The notes beneath the pieces were generated by a model. It did no database searches and was not told the DNA's origin. It saw only the letters and a program-made list of their open reading frames with translations. Below are positions 41,274 through 49,119 of a DNA stretch of 49,119 bases, piece after piece (the stretch's first letter is position 1; the number at the start of each line of letters is the position of its first letter). Origin of the DNA: Seminavis robusta (taxonomy: Eukaryota > Bacillariophyta > Bacillariophyceae > Naviculales > Naviculaceae). A program made the translations under genes and the position numbers. The DNA lies in contig CAICTM010000773.1 of the NCBI GenBank assembly GCA_903772945.1, positions 1-49,119 on the forward strand. The letters are read 5' to 3'.

Positions 41274-43469
41274 CTATTCGATCCATTTGCAGTCTCCTCT
41301 TGCGAACTTTTCAAAGTCCCTATTGATAAGCTTCTGTCCCGTTGCTTCATCTAATCCATCGTCATACACGACTGCATCATGGCAATCACGTTCATGGGGG
41401 TCCTTGTACTCCAATCCGAGAAAGTCAAAGACGTCCTTCTCTGTGCTGGCATCTTCAAGTAGTCTTTTCCCCTTTTCACCGCCGACCCCCCTCTTGAAGA
41501 TCCCATGATCACTCAACTGCAGGTTGTGCTTCACATCAGCATACAGGCGGATTGATCGGTTGAAGAAGCCACAACCCGTGAAATGAATCCAGGCAAAGGC
41601 TCGTTCACGGTGCGGGTAGAACTTGATGTCGACTCGTCGCCGTTTTCCGGGCACAGTGGGGGAATGGAAGACACCCATGTATGACGACCCTGATTCTTTA
41701 CCGGGTTTCGGTTTGGGTGGGTTGTCGTCGCTGTAGTTGTAACCCCCTTCCTTTGTGTCGCCCTTCCGGCGTACTTTCATCCCGGCAATAAAGGTCAAAT
41801 GAAAGGCCATGTGCCCCTCATCCAATAGTACTTCGACCACCTCACCCAAGACCAGAGGAGGAACTGTTTTGACGTAATCCTTGTGCGTGATGATCAAATC
41901 AACATCTCCGCATTCCTTCTTGCCTCGACGGTAACTCCCCATGATGGTAATCTCAAGCTTGTCTTCAGACCGCCCAAACCGACGTCGAATTGCCTGCTCA
42001 ATGATGTTCCCAATGGCTTCCGCTTTGGAATTGGCAAATCGCTCATGTTGAATGAGATGGGCAAGCGAGAACATTTCAAAGCAAAAAGTGAACTGCCGTT
42101 GCTTGCCGTACCTTCGTTTCTAGTCATTTGCTCACGAAAATCCTCGAAACACTGGACTCCAATCTTTTGGTTTCTCTCGAGCTTAAGTTCTTGGTTCTCA
42201 AGCCCCCGACGGACATCCTCAATGGTTCTGTATCCCTGCTTGACCAGATCTGTTGCCTACCAGCACAAAACAAGGCATCAGGCTTCGAAGACATCATAGG
42301 CTAAAGAAAAAGGCAAGCCGCAAGCGAGCAAGTCCAAACTAACCTTCTTGCTCCCAGCACCCCATATTGCCATCATTTCTCTCATGGCCACACGATCTTT
42401 GTCCAGCGTCTGAAACACAGTGATGCGCTCCAGAGTTCCAGTCGACAAGATCTCCTCGATTTTTCCCAGCGTGGATTTGCCGATGCCGTTGATTTTCTCC
42501 ACAAGCTTCAAGGTATCAGTATTGACTTCAAAATCCAAATTCTGGATCCGTCCTGTGACAAACAATGACATAGTAAGCAACACAAACATGAGTGCCCGAC
42601 CAGGAGAAACCTCATCCAGAGCGCTCCAATCTTACCCGCCGTTTTGTCCAAGGAATAAGACTTCCACGGGTCACGCAGCCGGTCGATTGGCGCCTTTTGG
42701 TGCAGTTTCGCCATGATGCGCAATTGGTCGGCAATCATCATATTCTGTGGAAAGCGGCGGTTCTTGCCTCTCTCTTCCTCTTCATTGTCACTCCCAGGAT
42801 TGCCCGCTTCCTCCAAAGACTGGGGCTTTTTGGCAGTGGCCTTTGAAGATGCCTGACGAGTCATTCAAAGGATCATAAGCTCAGAACATGCGCAAATAAA
42901 GAAATAAATCTAGCAAAATCTAACTGGGACTGGCGCTTACCTTGTTGGAACCAAAAAGATCCACCTTCCACCACCGCTGATCTCGACCTAGCTGAGCCCG
43001 GAGCATCCCCGTGGTCTGAATAATCCAAATTGGCAGCGCACATTGCATACCGTGCTAAGAAACAAGAAAAAGAATCAGAAAAACACTGAAATAATATAGG
43101 ATAAAACAAGACCAAGACAAAATGCCATGCTACAGTTACCGCTCGAAGATACTGCTCAAATGCTTCTACAGATTTGAATTTCAACAGCTTGGCTACTCTA
43201 TCTGCCTTTACGGCGTCGTCCACGACAAGATGCGTGGGACGAGGGAGCCCTTCCAACTGTCGGTGCCGCTTTCGGGTCTTTCGATTCTTCTGCAACTCCT
43301 CCTGTGATGGCGGCGCCTCAAAATCTCGAACCACCATGGCGCCCTTTTCCACGGCCGTTTTGGCCAATTGATCAATGCGAACCTTCGGCATTTCAAGGCC
43401 CAGCTTGATGAAGAAGATCACAACATCCGGTGTGTCATCGCTGTCCACAGTCACCACAGAAGCGCTCAT
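41274..43469 (-). CDS. DNA polymerase X family with BRCT domain (pol lambda/mu-like)
   Basis: Six exons, 43469-43140, 43054-42941, 42852-42636, 42552-42344, 42256-42112, 42022-41274; introns 83-89 bp; 587 aa. ATG 43469 is chosen over a TTG upstream. Residues 1-148 are a BRCT domain whose end (WIIQTTGMLRAQLG) is supplied by exon 2. Residues ~150-220 are an acidic linker. The 8-kDa/fingers region includes VEKINGIGKSTLGKIEEIL and MMAIWGAGSKK helix-hairpin-helix motifs. The palm has GSYRRGKKECGDVD (367-380) with metal Asp378 and Asp380, third Asp470 in RRRVDI, and FTGCGFFNRS. Acts in base excision repair and non-homologous end joining in the nucleus. The exon 5/6 join, splitting Ala339, matches pol lambda better than the unspliced frame. 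Confidence 0.88.
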
Positions 43470-43849
43470 CTTGCTCTTGGTTTGGCAATGACAAATGACA
43501 AACGACAACAGGACTGTGGAAATGGCGCATGAAGACCGACCGAAGGGAACCTTCCGGGCAAACGGCCAGACTTTGTATTTTTCATGCCGATGCAAGGTTG
43601 AGGATACGGCAAGCCAGCTCTACCGGTACCGGTACGGTAGCCTCCAAGGTGCATCTAGAAGCTGTCTAGAGCAACTCATTGCTCCTATTGCTAAACTAAC
43701 TCAGCAAAGACCATGGACCAATGCTATTGAGACACCGTACTGTACCATTTGGTAGCGCAAATACCACAATCGGTGCCATGTGATATCAGTATGTAGGAGG
43801 AACCACGCTTCAGAAAGAACTTCTTCAAAAGTCTGTGTTGAAAATGATA
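43470..43849. other. Spacer between polymerase X gene and globin copy
   Basis: Contains CTACCGGTACCGGTACGGTAG (43620-43640) and the polymerase promoter. No gene. Confidence 0.5.
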
Positions 43850-44362
43850 TCTATGTAGTTATAAAAGTTTTGAAAGTGAAAAACAGTGGTCCCATGGACA
43901 CGATCGAGTCGAGGCCTCTTTGGGGAAGGCTTGCCTACTGGCCAGCCTTGAAAGTCCTTGCCCTCAGATTTCTTGGGTGACATGCTGGTTGACCTGTTGG
44001 CTGCACCCTGCTCCCTTGTGAAGCTCGAGTTTAACGTTTCCCTGGAAGTAACTGACCCAGTCGCGGGAGCTTCCATAATGAGCCTTGTGAAAGCCTTCTT
44101 GTTGCTCCATTTCTTCTTCTTGGAGGACTTGCACATGCTGCTCTCCCTCTTCAGGGCCGCCACCTCCTCCATGTGTTGCTCGTATTTCTTGGAGAGAATA
44201 TGTACACAAGGCACCACCCACCTTGACAGTCTTGCCAGCAAAGGCAGAACGATACGTCAAGAGTTTGTCTTCAGCGGGCTTGGAGTGATGCGTCGACATG
44301 CCCAAATTTTGGCAGGCCAAGGCAAACTGAGTGATCATGCGATCAAACAAGTGCCGTGAGAG
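43850..44362 (-). pseudogene. Broken tandem copy of the globin gene's 3' end
   Basis: Matches 44381-44962, the last third of the globin-type gene plus its 3' flank (shared TAGTTATAAAAGT at 43856 and 44387). Upstream, similarity stops at GAGAG (44362), so the copy has no globin domain and no start. Relative to the parent it lacks ~45 bp coding for the last residues before the stop and ~15 bp inside; the frame also shifts near 44210, where LTYRSAFAGKTVKVGGA runs into a different frame. Clearly non-functional as an equivalent protein. Confidence 0.8.
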
Positions 44363-44479
44363 TATCTGAAACATGTAGATATTCTATAGTTATAAAAGTA
44401 AAAAAACTACATGAAGGTGGAGGGACATTTCCACACACGAGATCTTCCACGAGTCGAGGCCTCTTTGGGGAAGGCTCGC

Positions 44480-45787
44480 CTACTGGCCAGCCTTAAACAC
44501 TCGCTTAATGAAATCAGGCATCTTGGACTTTCGTTTGGAGTCCTTGCCCTCGGATTTCTTGGATGACCTGCTGGTTGACCTGTTGGATGCATCCTCTCTT
44601 GTGAAGCTCGCGTTTAACGTTTCCCTGGAGGTAACCGACCCAGTCTCTGTCTCGGAGCAGTCGGGAGCTTCCATAATGAGCCTTGTGAAAGCCTTCTTGT
44701 TGCTCCTTTTCTTCTTCTTGGAGGACTTGCGCATGCTGCTCTCCCTCTCCTGGGCCATCACCATTTCCATGTGTTGCTCGTAGGTTTTGGAGAGGATATG
44801 TGGACACGTGGCACCACCCACCTTGACAGTCTTGCCAGCAAAGGCAGAACGATAGGTCAAAAGCTTTTCTTCAGCTGGCTTGGAGTGATGCGTCGACATG
44901 CCCAACTTTTGGCAGGCCAAGGCAAACTGAGTGATCATGCGATCAAACAAATGCCGCGAGAGTCGAGCACAGTAACGCCCCCGGGGGTACATGACAATCT
45001 CCAACATCTTTTGGCGGTGTGCCACATCAACGTCGTCGGGCAAAAAGGCCAGTTGCAAGAAGGACACACAGAAAATGTGATGATCGACCCACGGTTGATC
45101 GAGGAACGTATCGGCAATCTCGGAGTCTCCTTCGGCACCGAACCGATCCGTGAGCTCGCAGGTCCATTCACGGACGGTATGCTTGGTGGCGTTCTTGCCG
45201 GCCAAAGCGGTGGGCAACCAATCGGGAATGTCAATGCTGGCGAGTGTGGGAAGAACGGCAGGTTCCTCCGTGCCAATGGTCTTGGCGGATGCCCATGGCA
45301 GTTTCTTGAGTTCCTTTGGATCCATTTCCTTTTCCTTCTTGGCAAGTTCGGCGCCATATTCAAAGACGACCCGGAGAGGAGCCATGAGGGCGACACACTC
45401 ATCAATCAGATCCTGGCTGACTTGGAAGCTCTGCAGACCCTCGACGAAGCAGCCCGCCAGAGTGTCAAAGTGACCGGCGTCGAGTCCAAGGTCTCGAAAG
45501 AGTCGAGTGTGAGTTCGGAGAAGGTATTCACGAAGGTTTTCATCATCGGGCTGTTCTTCGTCGGTACCGAACATCACTTTGAAGAGCTTGACAGTGTGAG
45601 TCTTCATTGCCACCATGGCAATGTTCTTGAAGAAGGGCTTCATATCAGGGTGCTCCACCAATTCGTCAAAGAAGGACCATACCATAATGTTCATCATGGC
45701 ATCACCCCCCAGCCGTTCGTAGAGAGTTGCTCGCTCCTCCTTGGAAGAAACGGAGGAAGTGGATGAATCGTTCATTGGAGCCACCAT
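44480..45787 (-). CDS. Truncated-hemoglobin (2/2) domain protein with long C-terminal extension
   Basis: ATG 45787 (VAPMNDSS...) is preferred over an upstream frame that starts in low-complexity DNA; 435 aa. Residues ~20-130 follow group I truncated hemoglobins: LYERLGGDAMMNIMVWSFF, PFFKNIAM, then RTHTRLF with His93 as the likely proximal heme ligand, and GLDAGHFDTLAGCFVEGL. Residues ~150-380 are a helical region of unknown fold; ~360-435 is Lys/Ser-rich (KSSKKKKRSNKK) and ends KMPDFIKRVFKAGQ. The parent of the duplication at 43850-44362. Truncated globins bind O2/NO; the extension may give regulation or localisation (inference). No signal peptide. Confidence 0.75.
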   Translation of the reverse strand: MVAPMNDSSTSSVSSKEERATLYERLGGDAMMNIMVWSFFDELVEHPDMKPFFKNIAMVAMKTHTVKLFKVMFGTDEEQPDDENLREYLLRTHTRLFRDLGLDAGHFDTLAGCFVEGLQSFQVSQDLIDECVALMAPLRVVFEYGAELAKKEKEMDPKELKKLPWASAKTIGTEEPAVLPTLASIDIPDWLPTALAGKNATKHTVREWTCELTDRFGAEGDSEIADTFLDQPWVDHHIFCVSFLQLAFLPDDVDVAHRQKMLEIVMYPRGRYCARLSRHLFDRMITQFALACQKLGMSTHHSKPAEEKLLTYRSAFAGKTVKVGGATCPHILSKTYEQHMEMVMAQERESSMRKSSKKKKRSNKKAFTRLIMEAPDCSETETGSVTSRETLNASFTREDASNRSTSRSSKKSEGKDSKRKSKMPDFIKRVFKAGQ

Positions 45788-48700
45788 TGTGCTTGGACGA
45801 ATATTTACTAGTAGTTGATGAAGTTTGTTTTGCTTGGCTGTTTGCAAGTTGCAGAAGATTTGAATTGTGAGCAGTTCATTCTGACTGAACTGATTGAACG
45901 CGATGATGATGCTGCACAGGTCCCAGCCACTGGTACCAGCATTTTGTTTATTATGTAGCATGCTAGCTACTCGTACCATACTCTCAGTAGCATTACCAGC
46001 GGGGGAGCCAAGGTCTACGGTCTACGATGGCATCACTGCATAAAGCCGAATTTAACGTCTTCGCAAAATGAATTGCGAAGAAGAGAACTAATGACTGCAT
46101 CAACGTTCCGGCAAGAAGTAATTAAGTCACTAAATGACTGCTTTACCCAGTCTTGGGACCTTCTAATTCGTTATCGTCAGAAGACAAGATTCAAAGGCCT
46201 TTTATTGTTCCATAAACGATCCATGTTTTAAGAGTCACTTTCTCGTCGATCCACAGAACCATTCGAGATTCGAGATACTAGTACTCAGATTACTCAGATC
46301 TCAGATACTGTACTCGTACCCGGTACTACAGGAGGACATGTATGTATGTGCAAATTCATAACAATACAGTCATCAAAGAACGCAAAATGCCACAGTGATT
46401 GAAAGAATTACGGACACAATTCAATAATTCAGAGGCAGAACGCTGAACGTTGAACACAACATGGTGGTACCGGGTACCGGTACCAGTACCACACCCACTC
46501 TCACAAAAATTCAATTGAACTATGGATGCTGGAACGCTGGAACCTCTCAGCCCGTCCCAACTTCGAGCGTGGCTTTAGCAGCTCTTTAGCGCAGCTTCCA
46601 GCTCTATTTTGGCATCTCGATCGAAAGAGACGCTGGCATTGGAGGGAGGTTATGGAGCAGGCTGAAGACTTCTTAGAATGGACCAGTAGAGGTACATACC
46701 AGTACGGTACGATACAGGCACTGGTACAAATCCAAATCCAAGGACATCATCATCATTCCACTTCCCCCTTGGCCGAAAACGCTGGCGCAAGTGCACACCT
46801 CTGGGACCAGTGAAGTGTGCCTGCTAAGTGGGGGCGCAAACAGTCCTGTCTCCCTCTCTTGGATTCGAAGCTCATCCAATTCGATCCGTGGCTCCTCTTG
46901 GTTGCAAAAATGAATGTCGTTGATACCTGAAATTGGAATCAAGAAACCTGTGTTCAAGTGAAAACAAGAGAAGGAAAGGACTGGAGCCGCTGCTAAACCG
47001 AAGCAGCAACCAGCCACTGTCATTGGTTGGCTTTGGAAAATGATCAGGACGACGACCTTCCTGTGAGGTAGGAGAAGGTAATGATGAAAAAGACTGCTGC
47101 ACCAGCCGAATACCTCCCTGCTCCCTAGAGGCCTCCCTGGTATCTGATAGCATTCACCACTATATGCAGCCTTTGTACCAGCAGAGCATCCTTAGGCTAT
47201 TCGGTTTCTGCAGCCACAACCAAAACGCCATTGTGCTATCATCCATCCAGTCGACGCTTGACATACTCCTGGCAACGCACAACCCATCAATAGACCAATT
47301 CAGTCTACGCCACTTCAGATGCCTACGCCTGGGAGTGATATACTGCTCTTTTGTTTCCAATCTCAGTAGTCTCCATCGCCTTCGTCGTCGTCTGGTACCA
47401 ATCGTTGTCGCCAGTCTGGTCAAATTCAAGGCGCAGAAGGTCCGTCATGAGCTGATTCTCTACAGGCACCCGAATATGCCAATGCACATTGCTGGGGGAT
47501 ACTGATCGCATCTGGGTCTTGTTCCACGGCTGACATAAACTGGTTCAAATTCTGATCAAGCAGCTTCGCCCTGCAAAAGGGACTTCAAGGACCCACAGAC
47601 GACGTTCTTGACAAGGACGTGCAATCTTCACCTCGAGCCATTCATTGCGACTCTTCACTCCCAGTTCTGGCCACAGCCCAAGCCAAGTCATTGAAGAGTA
47701 AGCTGCTACCTCCACCGATTGCGGCAACACGTCGGTGGATTCGTCGTCTTCGGGAACTCTGAAGCCTGGTGCCCAGGACTCGACTCCGTGAGGCAACGAA
47801 AAGGCGCGCTCATCTCCACAGCTTCGACGTTAGCACAGCGCCAAGGGCGCATCCATCTCAGAAAACTGCGTTCGGAATCTTTATCCTTGTTTCCCTCCGG
47901 CTTCACTCTTTAGAAGCTAAACCTCCCCTTCTCTTGTCAGAGTTTCCTTGGTTGCCTCTTGCTAAGACGGTTCGTCCGTGATTTAGTAAAACAGCAAAGA
48001 GGCAAAACAATGAAGTATTGAATCGAATCGAATGATTCAATCGTTTTGAGGCTCCGAGAGCATAAAGTAGAGGCAAGTGTGCGTCTAAAAGGAACGGTTC
48101 GGAGCTCTCTCCGTGGAGCCTCTCTCTTCAAGAAGAGGACTCATTCCTTCTTCCAACAGCACCATGAAGAGCAATGGTGAATGTAACCTACAGAATGGCT
48201 AATAGAGCCACAGTACAGTGCTGAGACTTTTTCTATAGACCAACTAGACCGCTGCGGTCGCAGTGGTAATGCCCGTTTGGACCAGATCAGGTTTGAATAG
48301 TGGCTTTGTTGCAAAAGTAGTATAGTAGACACCCCTGTCCACTATCGTCTTCTTCGTGAAGTCGCAAGCACAAAGTAGACCATGCACTCCATGAATGCTG
48401 GCTGAGAGAATGAAGTGAATACAATCATGCACAGACCAACCATAGTATTCTCGAATACGAGCAACCTCACCGAAAAAGAAAGAAAAAAGGTGCTCTAACT
48501 GACTGTACATGTGTACTACTACTACCTACGCAAGCATGTACTACTACTACTACCACCGATGCACTACCATGAATCATGATTCCAAGGCTGATCTACCCAC
48601 CACTCCACAGTGACATCAAGAGGTATCTGTTACTCTATGGAGAGCAAGAGCACCACACAGGCTAGAACCTTTAGTGGCCAACAGTTGATCCTGGGTAGAC

Positions 48701-49119
48701 TATACTCCAAGAGACTCCCTTTCCGGGGAGGGACAGAACGACTGTGACTATCTGTGGAGTGCAACGGCCTTGAGAAATGCATAAAGGCCCCACAACAGAT
48801 CTACGCGGAAGCTATGCCAAAATTTTTGCGGCGAACTTCTACTACTGCAAACCAGCCAGTGCCGTTGTTACAGCCAGCATTACCTGTTCCACCCCCAGCC
48901 CAGTCCCAACAGCTTCACCACTTCGAACCATTCGCAGTGGTTCCCACAAGCTCTATCAAGTTTCCCACATCTCCCAGCCAGTTTTCCATCTGAGGAACCA
49001 GCTGTCAAAGAAGGCTTCTTTCCAGATGCCCCAGCTGTCACAGAACACATCAGGTTCCATCCCATCTTGCAAGTCTTGGTGTCCCCAGCTGTCACAGAAC
49101 ACCACATGTTCCATCCCAC
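45788..49119. other. Right-hand 3.3 kb without a supported gene
   Basis: Starts with the globin promoter. Features seen: short alternating repeats around 46255-46330, GGTACCGGGTACCGGTACC (46465-46484), TAC triplet runs at 48510-48560, and a 54-bp-period repeat at the right edge. Between 47160 and 47910 several frames on both strands read protein-like but are cut by stops; this may be a decayed gene or mobile element, which I cannot identify. Confidence 0.4.
49029..49118. repeat. Two copies of a 36-bp unit at 54-bp period, running off the window
   Basis: CCCCAGCTGTCACAGAACAC...TTCCATCCCA occurs at 49029-49064 and 49083-49118, with a weaker partial copy of the CCAGCTGTCA core at 48998. The period is a multiple of three and the minus strand is open through it (giving repeated GWN..CSVTAG), so it may be the edge of a repetitive coding region or a minisatellite. 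Confidence 0.55.

Noticed and set aside
42023..42111. A separate polymerase gene beginning at ATG 42074
   Set aside because: The 89-bp intron joins exons 5 and 6 in frame and restores the polymerase X consensus; the ATG is inside the intron.
46526..47911. Several ORFs on both strands
   Set aside because: Short, overlapping, broken by stops and without recognisable domains.
1..49119. tRNA or rRNA genes
   Set aside because: No clover-leaf T-arm/acceptor pairing found around the few GGTTCGA-like words, and no rRNA-like blocks.

Overview
This window looks like nuclear DNA of a photosynthetic stramenopile, most likely a pennate diatom. Introns are short (mostly 70-120 bp) with GT-AG ends. Plastid-type leaders of the signal peptide plus AxF kind appear on a carotenoid isomerase-like enzyme and on dihydrodipicolinate reductase. 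The gene content is also diatom-like: a receptor guanylate cyclase fused to a phosphodiesterase, GABA-B-like receptors with a solute-binding ectodomain, and a GH72 glucanosyltransferase. The spacers are very rich in the palindromes GCTAGC/CTAGCTAG and GGTACCGGTA, a texture I associate with Seminavis-like genomes; the genus is a guess. I saw no tRNA, rRNA, CRISPR array, bacterial operon or complete transposon.

Layout, left to right: a small, probably mitochondrial LOV-like PAS protein (111-901, +); a CRTISO-like oxidoreductase (2232-4162, +); a minus-strand trio of class C GPCR, CRAL-TRIO protein and paralogous GPCR (4418-11606); a LicD-cytidylyltransferase fusion (12503-14071, +) followed by tandem copies of its own 3' end; a repeat-rich stretch with a small helicase-associated-like ORF and a 120-bp foldback (14.6-17.1 kb); a frameshifted nuclease-kinase gene (17173-19127, +); dapB (19867-20895, +); a minisatellite framed by inverted repeats (21328-21762); a DUF2358-like gene (21989-22719, +); a CBS-PP2C fusion (23548-25711, -); a Cys-loop-receptor-like channel (26471-27856, +); a degenerate metallo-beta-lactamase-like protein (28496-29293, -); a DUF3095 cyclase-like protein (30840-32153, +); a GH72 enzyme (32318-33943, -); the 22-exon receptor guanylate cyclase/PDE (34771-40799, +); a six-exon BRCT polymerase X (41274-43469, -); and a truncated-globin gene (44480-45787, -) with a broken tandem copy of its 3' end beside it. 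The last 3.3 kb holds no gene I can support, only repeats.

Signalling dominates: two GPCRs, a pentameric channel homologue, a cyclase/PDE receptor, a cyclase-like DUF3095 protein, a CBS-regulated phosphatase, a globin and a PAS protein. Metabolic genes cover carotenoids, lysine, phosphocholine/phosphoethanolamine chemistry and beta-1,3-glucan. Nothing indicates co-transcription; neighbours are mostly independent units.

Most notable are the LicD-cytidylyltransferase fusion, a cyclase catalytic domain cut into exons as short as 10 nt inside a gene with long exons elsewhere, the CBS-PP2C fusion, and two loci (14 kb and 44 kb) where only the 3' end of a gene was tandemly duplicated. Exon joins were derived by hand from splice sites, reading phase and family conservation. 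They close in frame for every multi-exon gene modelled, but no transcript data were available.
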